From positions 1,488,753 through 1,552,752 of the forward strand of contig NZ_UOOB01000001.1 of NCBI RefSeq assembly GCF_900564145.1: 64,000 bases of DNA, given 5' to 3'. Every line of letters begins with the position of its first letter. The first letter of the stretch is position 1. Below, piece after piece: positions 1-8,589 of the stretch. The stretch comes from Comamonas sp. lk. Its GTDB lineage: Bacteria; Pseudomonadota; Gammaproteobacteria; Burkholderiales; Burkholderiaceae_C. Below the pieces are notes generated by a model, which saw nothing but the letters and a program-made list of their open reading frames with translations, was not told where the DNA came from and made no database searches. The position numbers and the translations under genes are program-made.

Positions 1-415
1 ACAGCGCCCGCTTGCGCAGGAACTCCGGAATGCCGGGGCGCACGAAGAGGCCACGCCCCACGTCGCCCATTACCGGGTCGCACAGATAGTGCGCTGCCGG
101 CTGGGTGGCACGCACTTCCTGCACGGCGGCCAGGATGGCTTCGCCCACACCGGCATCGCCCAGATAGCCCGAGAGCACGGCCACGCAGCGCGACAGCACG
201 CCACGCGCGCGCAGGCCGTCCAGCACGTCGCCGATATGCGCAGGCGTGAACACCTGGCCTTTGAACTCGCCATAGCCCGTGTGGTTGGAGAACTGCACGG
301 TATGCACGGCTACCGGCTCTATGCCCAGCAGCTGCAGCGGCAGCATGGCCGCGTCGTTACCCACATGGCCGTAAGCCACATGCGATTGAATGGAGAGAAC
401 TAAAGGTGTGGACAT
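1..415 (-). CDS. pdxY: Pyridoxal kinase PdxY, 5' part only (cut by window edge)
   Basis: The gene reads leftwards from an ATG at 413-415 and runs off the left edge, so about 138 N-terminal residues are visible. The product would phosphorylate pyridoxal to pyridoxal 5'-phosphate in the B6 salvage pathway in the cytosol. The start [20 protein letters not shown] is the PdxY/PdxK signature of a ribokinase-like fold, followed by the [11 protein letters not shown] stretch around residues 44-54 and the LSGYLGD and CDPVMGD blocks near residues 80 and 113 that shape the ATP site. The next gene upstream on the same strand is the RidA-family gene, about 90 bases away. RidA proteins remove reactive enamines made by PLP enzymes, so the neighbourhood fits, though co-transcription is only inferred. 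Confidence 0.93.
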   Translation of the reverse strand, partial: MSTPLVLSIQSHVAYGHVGNDAAMLPLQLLGIEPVAVHTVQFSNHTGYGEFKGQVFTPAHIGDVLDGLRARGVLSRCVAVLSGYLGDAGVGEAILAAVQEVRATQPAAHYLCDPVMGDVGRGLFVRPGIPEFLRKRAL

Positions 416-505
416 GATGGCAATGAGGTTCGCAATGCGGTGGTGCAGCCCCAGCCAGGCACAGACATGCAGGAGGCCGGGGCCGGCAGAGAAAGGCCGG
501 GGTTT

Positions 506-967
506 TTAATCCGCCAGCTCGGCCACCAGATCAATTTCCACGCAGCAACCCATGGGGATCTGCGCAACACCAAAGGCACTGCGGGCATGCTTGCCGGCTT
601 CGCCCAGCACCTGGGCGAACAGCTCGCTGCAGCCATTGGTGACCAGATGCTGCTCGGTGAAACTGGTGGAGGAGTTCACCAGGCTCATGACCTTGACGAT
701 GCGCTTGATGCGGTTCAGATCACCGCCGGTGGCATGGTGCAGCGTACCCAGCAGGTCAATCGCCACGGCGCGCGCCGCCAGCTTGCCTTCTTCAGTGCTC
801 ATGTTCTCGCCCAGTTTGCCCACCCAGGGCTGGCCGTTCTTCTTGGCCACATGGCCGCTGAGGAACAGCTGATTGCCGCTTTGCATATACGGCAGATAGG
901 CGGCTGCGGGCACGGCGACTTCGGGCAGGGTGATGTTGAGTTCTTTGAGTTTGTCGTAAACGCTCAT
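506..967 (-). CDS. RidA family (YjgF/YER057c/UK114) enamine/imine deaminase-like protein
   Basis: This 153-residue protein belongs to the RidA superfamily, whose best known members hydrolyse reactive 2-aminoacrylate released by PLP-dependent dehydratases. The segment ARSAFGVAQIP (about residues 128-138) matches the family block that carries the catalytic arginine of archetypal RidA (here Arg129), so deaminase activity is plausible. It is longer than classic RidA (about 128 residues) and resembles the longer subfamily with a KLKELNITLPE-like N-terminus, whose substrates are less certain. The ATG at 965-967 is chosen because GGAG lies about six bases upstream; the frame stays open further upstream, but that extension is not family-like. 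pdxY lies downstream on the same strand. Confidence 0.88.
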   Translation of the reverse strand: MSVYDKLKELNITLPEVAVPAAAYLPYMQSGNQLFLSGHVAKKNGQPWVGKLGENMSTEEGKLAARAVAIDLLGTLHHATGGDLNRIKRIVKVMSLVNSSTSFTEQHLVTNGCSELFAQVLGEAGKHARSAFGVAQIPMGCCVEIDLVAELAD

Positions 968-1181
968 GAAAGCTCCAGGGGTTGGCAAAACGAGGCAATG
1001 AGTTTGACACAGGCTGCAGCCTGCCGGGTCGCAGCCGACAGCGAACATGGATACGTAGAGATACGAATTTGATAGCGCAAAGCGCACAGAAAATCTGCGC
1101 TTAGCGGTGTTTTCTTGCATGATCTGCTGGGGCAGGGATTGCCGCAATCGGCAGGTCTGGTGCCGCGCTCTAGCATGGCGG

Positions 1182-3719
1182 ATGTCGTCTGCAAGCGTGG
1201 TCACTGCCGGAGCATTGCGCTCGCGTCCGTCGTGGGTGGCGGCGCTGTGCGGCTGTGTGCTGGGGGCTGCCTGGCAGGTGACGCAAGCCCGGCTCTGGGC
1301 CTTCTGGGTCTATCCGATGTTGTTGCTCTGCGGTGGACTGCTGTTGCTTGCCGTATGGCGCTTCAGGGCACACTCCATGTCGGCCTGGGCGCGAACGGCC
1401 TGGCTGCAACTGGGACCGCTGCTGGCGGCAGCCTGTCTGGTGGCAGGTCTCAGCGGCTGGCGTGCCCATGCTTATCTGGCCCATACCTTGCCTCCATCGC
1501 TGGAGGCCGTCGATATAGAGGTGGAGGGCACGATTGCTTCCATGCTGCAGGACACGGGCAACGGCCAGCGCTGGCGTTTTGCCGTGGATAAACCCCAAGC
1601 ACAGACGCAAACGCCGAGTGTGCCGGCGCTGATTGAGCTGTCCTGGTATGGGGCGTTTGGCCGGGAGATTGATGAGGCAAAGCCTAGAGTCGCTCCCTGG
1701 GCGCAGGGCAGGGCTCTTGTGCCGGGCCAGCGCTGGCGCATGACGGTGCGCCTCAAGCGCCCCCATGGCTCGCGCAATCCACATGGCTTTGATTATGAGT
1801 TGCAGCAATGGGAGCAGGGCGTGCAGGCCACGGGCTATGTGCGCGAAAAACCGGTGCCTGTGCTGCTGGATCTGGGCTCCGACTACCGGCTGCAGCGATG
1901 GCGTCAATGGCTGCGAGATCGCATTCGTGCACAAGCCGAACTGCTCAAAAAGTGGTGGCCACCAACCGATGCGTCAACCCGGCAAAAAGCGATAGGCGTC
2001 GTGGCAGCGCTGGCGGTGGGCGATCAGCAGGCCATAGAGCGCAGCGACTGGGCGCTGTTTCGCCAGACCGGTGTTGCGCATCTGATGAGCATCTCAGGCC
2101 TTCACATCACCATGTTTGCCTGGATTGCGGCCTTGCTGGTGGGGCGGCTGTGGCGGCTCAGCGCTCGCGCCTGCCGGTATTGGCCCGCGCCGCGCATGGC
2201 TTTGCTCGCTGGCGTGCTGCTGGCCTTGGCCTATGCGCTGTTCAGCGGCTGGGGCGTGCCGGCGCAGCGCACGGTGTGCATGCTGGCCGTGGTGGCGCTG
2301 CTGCAATGGCTGGGCCTGCGCTGGCCTTGGCCGCTGGTGTGGCTGTTGGCGCTGGCCGCCGTGCTGGTGGCCGATCCGTGGGCGCTGTGGCAAGCCGGCT
2401 TCTGGCTCAGTTTTGTGGCCGTGGGCGTGCTGCTGTCAGGCAGTCGGGCGCAGCAGGAGCCTGAGGCGGAAAGCGCGCAGCAGCCAACGCGCGGCCGACG
2501 CTTGCTGCGCCAGGGGGCCGGCCTGTGGCGTGAGCAATGGCTGATTTCTCTGGTGCTGGCACCCTTGAGCCTGCTGCTGTTCGGCCAAGTCTCGGTAGTA
2601 GGCCTGCTGGCCAATCTGATTGCCATTCCCTGGGTCACCTTGCTGGTGACGCCACTGGCCTTGCTCAGTGCCTTGATTCCTCAGGCCGCAGCGCTTGCCG
2701 CCTGGCTGATGCTGCCTTTGCTGCAATTTTTGCAATGGCTGGCAGCGGCCAGTTGGGCGGTGTGGAGCTTGCCGCAGCCCGCATGGTGGGCCAGTGTGGC
2801 GGCTGTGGGCGCCGGTTTACTGCTGGTGGCGCCGTTGCCAGTGCGCTTGCGCTGGGTGCTGGCTTTTTGCTGTGTACCTGCTTTGTGGTGGCCGCAAGCC
2901 AGAGTGGGCTTTGGCGAGTTTGAACTCCTGGCCGCAGATATAGGCCAGGGCAATGCGGTGCTGGTGAGCACCCAGACCCATCACCTGCTGTATGACGCCG
3001 GCCCTCAGTACAGCCAAAGCAGCGATGCGGGCGAGCGTGTGCTTTTGCCGCTGTTCTCCGCTTTGGGCGTGCGTCTTGACCGGCTGATGCTCAGCCACAG
3101 AGATGCCGACCACACGGGCGGCGCCCTTGCCGTCAAGTCTGCCCAGCCGCAACTTCAGGTCTGGGGCTCGGAATCGGTCATTGATGAGCCCCTGCTAGCC
3201 GCACTGGCCCCGGTGCAGCGCTGCACCACGGGCCAGCGCTGGCGCTGGGACGGGGTGGAGTTTGAAGTCTTGCATCCGGCTGCAGATTTCTGGGATAAAC
3301 CACGCAAGCCCTCACCGAATGCCGGCAGCTGCGTGTTGCGCATACGTTCTGCTTCCGGGCGCGTGGCCTTGTTGGTAGGCGATATCGAAGCCGCGCAGGA
3401 GCAGCAGTTGCTGGCTGGCGGCCTGGGCGGGCCTGTCGACTGGCTGCTGGTGCCGCATCACGGCAGCAAAACCTCATCAAGCACCAATTGGGTGCAAGCC
3501 CTCAGGCCGCGCTGGGCCATGGTCCAGGCGGGCTATCTCAACCGTTTTGGCCACCCTGCCGCAGCCGTGGTGCAGCGCTACGAGCAGGCGGGCAGTCAAC
3601 TGGTTTTGCAAGACCGCTGCGGTGCCGCGCTGTGGAGCTCGGGTTCGGTGCAGAGTCTGCAATGCGAGCGCCGGTTTCGGGCGCATTATTGGGACGTTCA
3701 TCTGGAGGCCGAGCCCTGA
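1182..3719 (+). CDS. comEC: DNA internalization-related competence protein ComEC/Rec2
   Basis: This 845-residue inner-membrane protein forms the channel that carries single-stranded DNA into the cytosol during natural transformation. Three parts are visible: an N-terminal domain with several hydrophobic helices and a DUF4131-like extracytoplasmic region (residues about 1-250), a central multi-helix Competence domain containing the typical block GVAHLMSISGLHITMFAW, and a C-terminal metallo-beta-lactamase-like domain. The last has an intact metal motif HRDADH at residues 639-644 and a later PHHGSKTSS block, so the putative nuclease site is complete. The ATG at 1182 is preferred because upstream starts add a cysteine- and arginine-rich segment unlike the family; it has no strong ribosome site. 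No other competence gene is visible nearby. Confidence 0.93.
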   Translation: MSSASVVTAGALRSRPSWVAALCGCVLGAAWQVTQARLWAFWVYPMLLLCGGLLLLAVWRFRAHSMSAWARTAWLQLGPLLAAACLVAGLSGWRAHAYLAHTLPPSLEAVDIEVEGTIASMLQDTGNGQRWRFAVDKPQAQTQTPSVPALIELSWYGAFGREIDEAKPRVAPWAQGRALVPGQRWRMTVRLKRPHGSRNPHGFDYELQQWEQGVQATGYVREKPVPVLLDLGSDYRLQRWRQWLRDRIRAQAELLKKWWPPTDASTRQKAIGVVAALAVGDQQAIERSDWALFRQTGVAHLMSISGLHITMFAWIAALLVGRLWRLSARACRYWPAPRMALLAGVLLALAYALFSGWGVPAQRTVCMLAVVALLQWLGLRWPWPLVWLLALAAVLVADPWALWQAGFWLSFVAVGVLLSGSRAQQEPEAESAQQPTRGRRLLRQGAGLWREQWLISLVLAPLSLLLFGQVSVVGLLANLIAIPWVTLLVTPLALLSALIPQAAALAAWLMLPLLQFLQWLAAASWAVWSLPQPAWWASVAAVGAGLLLVAPLPVRLRWVLAFCCVPALWWPQARVGFGEFELLAADIGQGNAVLVSTQTHHLLYDAGPQYSQSSDAGERVLLPLFSALGVRLDRLMLSHRDADHTGGALAVKSAQPQLQVWGSESVIDEPLLAALAPVQRCTTGQRWRWDGVEFEVLHPAADFWDKPRKPSPNAGSCVLRIRSASGRVALLVGDIEAAQEQQLLAGGLGGPVDWLLVPHHGSKTSSSTNWVQALRPRWAMVQAGYLNRFGHPAAAVVQRYEQAGSQLVLQDRCGAALWSSGSVQSLQCERRFRAHYWDVHLEAEP

Positions 3720-3905
3720 TTTTTGCCGCTTCACGGGAAAGCTGGCATGTGGCTTGCATGATGAAATTGCCCGGAGTGAAGTCGTCGTTGGCATGCGCAA
3801 ACATGGGGCTGAACCGGGGTTGGCCATGGCTGGCGTTCGCTTGCGGCATGGCTACACTGGCTCGAGCGCAGGCCGGATGCATGCGTTGTACTTAGAGAGG
3901 ACAGA

Positions 3906-5390
3906 ATGCGCACATTTGATGAGATGTATCTCAATTCACCCGCCGATCAGGGCGCGCTGAGGGACCATTACAAGGACTATGCGCAGTGGCTGGGCGGTCA
4001 ATCGCAAGACTATTTGCGTGCCCGCAGTGCCGAAGCCGAGATCGTCTTTCGCCGCGTGGGCATCACGTTTGCCGTCTATGGCGACAAGGACGAGAGCGGT
4101 GCCGGCACGGAGCGGCTGATCCCCTTCGATCTGATTCCGCGCATCATTCCCGCCCATGAATGGACGCGCATGCAAGCCGGCCTGGTGCAGCGGGTCAAGG
4201 CCTTGAATCGCTTCATTCACGATGCCTATCACCAGCAGGACATCGTGCGCGCAGGCATAGTGCCCGACGCTCTGGTGCGCGGCAACAGCCAGTACCGGCC
4301 TCAGATGGAAGGCATCAAGGTGCCCAACGATGTCTATGCCAACATCGCCGGCATAGACATTGTTCGCGCCCCCGATGCCGCGGGCAACGGCGTCTACTAC
4401 GTGCTGGAGGACAATCTGCGCGTGCCCTCGGGCGTGTCCTATATGTTGGAAAACCGCCGCATGATGATGCGGCTGTTTCCCGATCTGTTCGGCAAGCATG
4501 TCGTGGCGCCGGTGGCTCATTACCCCGACATGCTGCAGGACACCTTGCGTGCTAGTGCACCCTCAGGCGTGATCGAGCCCACTGTGGTGGTGCTGACCCC
4601 CGGCATGCACAACAGTGCTTACTTCGAGCATGCTTTTCTGGCCCAGCAAATGGGGGTGGAACTGGTGGAAGGGCAGGATCTAGTGGTGGAAAAAGACGTG
4701 GTCTATATGCGCACCACTCAGGGCTTGCAGCGCGTGGATGTGATCTATCGCCGTGTGGACGACGATTTTCTCGATCCCGAGGTGTTCCGCTCCACTTCCA
4801 CGCTGGGCTGCAAGGGCTTGATGCGCGCTTACCGCGCCGGCAATGTCAACATCTGCAATGCCGTGGGCACAGGCCTGGCCGACGACAAATCGGTCTACCC
4901 CTATGTGCCGGAGATGATTCGTTTCTACCTGGGCGAAGAGCCGATTTTGCAGAACGTACCCACCTGGCTGTGCCGCAAGCCAGATGACTTCAAGTACGTG
5001 CTCGATCACCTGCACGAGCTGGTCGTTAAGGAAGTGCACGGCGCTGGCGGCTACGGCATGCTGATTGGCCCGGCGGCCAGCAAGGCCGAGATTGAAGACT
5101 TTCGCCGCGTGCTGCTGGCCAACCCCAGCGGTTACATTGCCCAGCCCACTTTGAGCCTCTCCACCTGCCCCACCATGGTGGAAAGCGGCATCGCACCCCG
5201 GCATATCGATTTACGGCCTTTTGTACTGAGCGGCACGCAGGTGCAGATGGTGGCGGGCGGCCTGACGCGCGTGGCTTTGAAGGACGGCTCGCTGGTCGTG
5301 AACTCCTCGCAAGGCGGGGGCACCAAGGACACCTGGGTGCTGGAAGATGAAAACGCCGATGCAGAAGGAAATACAGGGGGAGATCGCTGA
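3906..5390 (+). CDS. Circularly permuted type 2 ATP-grasp protein (DUF404/DUF407)
   Basis: This 494-residue cytosolic protein matches the circularly permuted ATP-grasp family. Family-typical blocks include YRPQMEGIKVPNDVYANIAG (about residues 131-150), the YYVLEDNLRVPSGVSYMLEN segment that follows, VVLTPGMHNSAYFEHAFLA, the VIYRRVDDDFLDP block and the C-terminal NSSQGGGTKDTWVL. Family members are predicted to make an amide or ester bond using ATP, but the substrate is unknown. The start has a good ribosome site (GAGAGGA five bases before ATG). The stop codon overlaps the start of the alpha-E gene (TGATG at 5388-5392), so the two are translationally coupled. In many bacteria this pair travels with a transglutaminase-like protein and a proteasome-like (Anbu) peptidase; neither is seen here. 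Confidence 0.92.
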   Translation: MRTFDEMYLNSPADQGALRDHYKDYAQWLGGQSQDYLRARSAEAEIVFRRVGITFAVYGDKDESGAGTERLIPFDLIPRIIPAHEWTRMQAGLVQRVKALNRFIHDAYHQQDIVRAGIVPDALVRGNSQYRPQMEGIKVPNDVYANIAGIDIVRAPDAAGNGVYYVLEDNLRVPSGVSYMLENRRMMMRLFPDLFGKHVVAPVAHYPDMLQDTLRASAPSGVIEPTVVVLTPGMHNSAYFEHAFLAQQMGVELVEGQDLVVEKDVVYMRTTQGLQRVDVIYRRVDDDFLDPEVFRSTSTLGCKGLMRAYRAGNVNICNAVGTGLADDKSVYPYVPEMIRFYLGEEPILQNVPTWLCRKPDDFKYVLDHLHELVVKEVHGAGGYGMLIGPAASKAEIEDFRRVLLANPSGYIAQPTLSLSTCPTMVESGIAPRHIDLRPFVLSGTQVQMVAGGLTRVALKDGSLVVNSSQGGGTKDTWVLEDENADAEGNTGGDR

Positions 5391-6346
5391 TGCTGTCACG
5401 TACCGCAGACCACTTGTACTGGATGTCCCGCTATACCGAGCGGGCGGAGAACACGGCCCGCATGCTCAGTGTCTCGTACGACACGGCGATGCTGCCTCAC
5501 GCCATCAGCAATTCAAAGCGTGGCTGGCACAGCGTGCTTTCCATCAGCGAACTGATTCCGGCCTTTCATGAAAAATACGGCACGGTGGATCGTGAGTCGG
5601 TGATGAAATTCATGGTGGCCGACGAATTCAATCCGTCGTCCATTTATTCCTGCCTCAAGGCTGCACGCGAGAACGCGCGCGCGGTGCGCGGGGCGTTGAC
5701 CACGGAATCCTGGGAGACGCAAAACCAGACCTGGCTGGCCATGCAGCGCCAGTTTGATCAAGGTGTGTGGCGCGAAGACCCGGGGCAGTTTTTTGAGTGG
5801 GTCAAATACCGCTCCCATCTGTGGCGCGGCGTGACCTTGGGCACCATGCTCAAGGACGAGGCCTTGCACTTTGTGCGCCTGGGCACTTTTGTGGAGCGGG
5901 CTGACAACACGGCCCGCTTGCTGGACGTGAAATTCCATGCCATCGAGCGCGATTACCACGGCATACCGCGTGGGCGCAATGTGCACAATTTCGACTTCTA
6001 TCACTGGAGCGCCCTGCTGCGCAGCGTCTCGGCTTTCGAGGTCTATCGCAAGGTCTATCGCGATGTCATCACGCCCGAGCGAGTGGCCGAACTGCTGATG
6101 CTGCGTGCAGACATGCCGCGCTCTCTGCACGCCTGCTTGCGTGAAGTCGTGCAGAACCTGGAACGGGTAAAGAACAACCACTCCCAGGAGACGCAGCGCA
6201 AGGCCGGTCGCCTGTTGGCGGATCTGCAGTACGGTCGCATTGATGAAATCCTGACCACAGGGCTGCATGCCTATCTGACCCAGTTTCTGGACCGGGTCAA
6301 CGACCTGGGCCAGGGCATCAGTCACGATTTTCTGCTGCCGACCTGA
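5390..6346 (+). CDS. Alpha-E domain-containing protein (DUF403)
   Basis: This 318-residue, mostly helical protein begins MLSRTADHLYWMSRYTERAE, the signature of the alpha-E (DUF403) family, and repeats a related ERADNTARLLDVKFH helix near residues 165-180. The biochemical role is unknown; the family is nearly always encoded next to a circularly permuted ATP-grasp protein, as here, which suggests that the two act together in making or attaching a small peptide-like compound. The start codon shares a base with the stop of the upstream gene. The operon ends at a strong terminator 25 bases downstream. Confidence 0.92.
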   Translation: MLSRTADHLYWMSRYTERAENTARMLSVSYDTAMLPHAISNSKRGWHSVLSISELIPAFHEKYGTVDRESVMKFMVADEFNPSSIYSCLKAARENARAVRGALTTESWETQNQTWLAMQRQFDQGVWREDPGQFFEWVKYRSHLWRGVTLGTMLKDEALHFVRLGTFVERADNTARLLDVKFHAIERDYHGIPRGRNVHNFDFYHWSALLRSVSAFEVYRKVYRDVITPERVAELLMLRADMPRSLHACLREVVQNLERVKNNHSQETQRKAGRLLADLQYGRIDEILTTGLHAYLTQFLDRVNDLGQGISHDFLLPT

Positions 6347-6370
6347 AGCGCAGAAACGCCATGGCCGTAT

Positions 6371-6402
6371 AGAACAAAGCCGCCCTTGGGCGGCTTTGTT
6401 CT
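6371..6402 (+). terminator. Intrinsic terminator after the ATP-grasp/alpha-E operon
   Basis: A perfect 14-bp stem (6371-6384 with 6389-6402) and a 4-base loop, with a T-rich descending arm. It lies between convergent genes (alpha-E on plus, allA on minus), and the mirrored A/T-rich ends mean that it could stop transcription from both sides. Confidence 0.85.
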
Positions 6403-6420
6403 GCGCGTCGGCAACTCCTG

Positions 6421-6963
6421 TCAGGGCTGGGCTACTTCCAGTTCCAGCACGACTCCTGCTCCATCGCCTATAGGCACTACATCGCAGTTGTCGCCCGGCC
6501 CCCCGCGGTCTACCACCATGAAGCGCGCAGGCGTATCCAGGGCGATCAGAGAGTGATGCCAGACGCCTCGTCGATAGTTCACGCCCTGGCGTCCATCGGT
6601 GATGAAGGCGCGCAGATCGGCAGGCTCTACGTGTTCGCCTATGGGGGCAACCACCACGATGAAAGGCTGTGCATCCAGTGGCATGAAGGCCTGGCTGCCA
6701 AGAGGATGGCGTTCCATGCTTGACAGTGTCATGGGCAGCGCATAGGGCTGAGCATGAAACAGGTTGATCAGTGCGTGACCTCCGTGATCTCCGGTGTCCA
6801 CACGGGCCAGGGCGTGAAAGCGCTCGGTCATGCCGTCGTTGATCAGCAATGGCGTGTTGCCATCGCTGGAGATGACTTCGCCGAACTCGGCGAAGGCCTC
6901 GACGGTGAGTGGCTGGGCGAGCAGGCGAATTCTGGTCGGGCGGGTCTCTAACGAGGTGTTCAC
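6421..6963 (-). CDS. allA: Ureidoglycolate lyase (AllA)
   Basis: This 180-residue cytosolic enzyme would split ureidoglycolate into glyoxylate and urea, the last step of one branch of purine (allantoin) breakdown. Family blocks include EAFAEFGEVISSDG near residues 23-36, NLFHAQP, MERHPLGSQAFMPL around residues 82-95 and the active-site region GVNYRRGVWHHSLIAL near residues 127-142. Translation starts at GTG (6961-6963) with GAGGAAAG nine bases upstream. It is divergent from an MFS transporter, and both promoters carry the same palindrome, so the pair is probably co-regulated by the FadR-type gene at 8590. Other allantoin genes are not in the window. Confidence 0.92.
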   Translation of the reverse strand: MNTSLETRPTRIRLLAQPLTVEAFAEFGEVISSDGNTPLLINDGMTERFHALARVDTGDHGGHALINLFHAQPYALPMTLSSMERHPLGSQAFMPLDAQPFIVVVAPIGEHVEPADLRAFITDGRQGVNYRRGVWHHSLIALDTPARFMVVDRGGPGDNCDVVPIGDGAGVVLELEVAQP

Positions 6964-6986
6964 GAAATCTTTCCTCTTGTTTTCAT

Positions 6987-7001
6987 ACTGGTAATACCAG
7001 T
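6987..7001. promoter_or_regulatory. GntR/FadR-type operator, copy 1
   Basis: The palindrome ACTGGTAATACCAGT has 7-base arms around one central base and contains the TGGT-N3-ACCA core typical of FadR/PdhR/LldR-type GntR regulators. It sits 24 bases before the allA start codon, where a bound repressor would block transcription. A second copy with 14 of 15 bases the same lies at 7122-7136. Confidence 0.8.
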
Positions 7002-7121
7002 TTGTAGAGGAATCGAAGCTTTGTCAAATCTACGGGAAAGGAGTTCTGCTACCTTTTGATAGGGGTAAATGCGAGTGTGCACGGCATTGAAGTGCAGATA
7101 ACGTTCGCTTCGTAAATTAAG

Positions 7122-7136
7122 ACCGGTAATACCAGT
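7122..7136. promoter_or_regulatory. GntR/FadR-type operator, copy 2
   Basis: ACCGGTAATACCAGT differs from copy 1 in a single base. It lies 31 bases before the MFS transporter start codon, just downstream of a TAAATT box at 7112-7117 that could be the -10. The natural candidate ligand is the FadR-type regulator encoded at 8590-9294; this is inferred from motif type and proximity. Confidence 0.78.
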
Positions 7137-7167
7137 TGATTCAAACCCTTCAATCGAGGACTCCCTG

Positions 7168-8502
7168 ATGTCATCCTTTCCTGCATCTGCCGAGGGCGCC
7201 GGCACGGCTCCGGCTCTGGCCAGTGAAACACCTGCCGAGGCCGCCGTTTACCGCAAGGTGGCTTGGCGCCTGCTGCCCTTCATCATGGCCTGCTACGTGG
7301 CAGCCTATCTGGACCGGGTGAATGTGGGCTTTGCCAAGCTCAACATGCTGGCCGATCTGCAGTTCAGTGAGGCCATGTATGGCTTGGGCGCGGGGCTGTT
7401 CTTTATCGGTTATTTCTTCTTCGAAGTGCCCAGCAATATGCTGATGCATCGCATAGGCGCCAAAGCCACCATTTCGCGCATCATGATCATGTGGAGCCTG
7501 ATCTCGGCCGCCATGATGTTCGTGACCACGCCCACGCAGTTTTATGTGCTGCGCTTTTTGCTGGGCGCTGCCGAGGCAGGCTTTTACCCCGGCATGATTT
7601 TGTACATGACCTACTGGTTTCCCTCATACAGGCGCGCCCGCATGGTGGCGCTGTTCATGTGTGCGATACCAGTTTCGGGCATTGTCGGTGGGCCTTTGTC
7701 TGGCGGCATCATGGAGCTGATGCAGGGTGTGGCTGGTATGCATGGCTGGCAATGGCTGTTTCTGCTTGAAGCCATTCCTTCTTTGATTCTGGGTCTGGCC
7801 GTGCTCTGGTATCTGGACAACAGCATCCGCAGTGCACGCTGGCTGACCGAGGCCGAGAAGACTCTGCTGGAGCGCAATATTGCCCGTGAGAACGCCAGCA
7901 AAAGCGACAGCCATATGACGTTGCGTGCGTTGTTTGCAGACCCGCGCATCATCAAAATGGCCATGATCTGCTTTTGTACCGTCATGGGCCAGTACGGACT
8001 GACCTTCTGGTTGCCCAGTCTGATCCGCCAGTCGGGGGTGGAGGGCGCCTTCCATATCGGCTTGCTCACGGCGATTCCATTCTCGGTTGCCGTGGTATCC
8101 ATGAACCTGGTCAGCCGCAGCTCGGACCGCATGCGCGAGCGCCGCTGGCATTTGATCGTGCCCTTTTGTGTGGGTGCGCTGGGCCTGATGCTGTCGGCAG
8201 TCTTCAGCGGCAATGTCTATCTGTCGCTGGCCGCTCTGGCCCTGGCGGCAGGAGGAAGCTTGGCGACTTCTCCTTTGTTCTGGAGTCTGCCCACGGCTAT
8301 TTTGTCCAGTGCTGGTGCGGCGGCCGGCATCGCGTTGATCAACTCCTTTGCCAATCTGGCCGGATTCATCAGCCCCTACATGATCGGTCTGATCAAGGAT
8401 GCAACGCAAAGCACCAATGCAGCCATGTACGTGCTGGCAGGCGTGTTGCTGTTCGGCGCTTTTCTGACCTATACCGTGCCAGCCAAGCTGGTCAACAAGT
8501 AA
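7168..8502 (+). CDS. MFS transporter, anion:cation symporter (ACS) type
   Basis: This 444-residue inner-membrane protein has the pattern of twelve hydrophobic helices and the ACS-family start KVAWRLLPFIMACYVAAYLDRVNVGFA (residues 28-54), including the DRVNVGFAK motif after helix 1. Members take up organic anions such as tartrate, phthalate, glucarate or allantoate by proton symport. Its divergent partner allA suggests a ureide or a related organic acid as substrate, but this is inference only. GAGGA lies eight bases before the ATG. The operator at 7122-7136 precedes the gene, and the GntR regulator follows on the same strand after 87 bases. Confidence 0.9.
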   Translation: MSSFPASAEGAGTAPALASETPAEAAVYRKVAWRLLPFIMACYVAAYLDRVNVGFAKLNMLADLQFSEAMYGLGAGLFFIGYFFFEVPSNMLMHRIGAKATISRIMIMWSLISAAMMFVTTPTQFYVLRFLLGAAEAGFYPGMILYMTYWFPSYRRARMVALFMCAIPVSGIVGGPLSGGIMELMQGVAGMHGWQWLFLLEAIPSLILGLAVLWYLDNSIRSARWLTEAEKTLLERNIARENASKSDSHMTLRALFADPRIIKMAMICFCTVMGQYGLTFWLPSLIRQSGVEGAFHIGLLTAIPFSVAVVSMNLVSRSSDRMRERRWHLIVPFCVGALGLMLSAVFSGNVYLSLAALALAAGGSLATSPLFWSLPTAILSSAGAAAGIALINSFANLAGFISPYMIGLIKDATQSTNAAMYVLAGVLLFGAFLTYTVPAKLVNK

Positions 8503-8589
8503 GGAAAGGGGCAGAGAATAAGTCGAAGGCAGTGGGACAGTCGCTAAGATCGGATGCACCACCTCTGTTTCGATGACTGACCCTACTGT

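Noticed and set aside
506..1204. A longer version of the RidA-family gene starting at 1204
   Set aside because: The extension lacks family similarity and the ATG at 967 has a good ribosome site.
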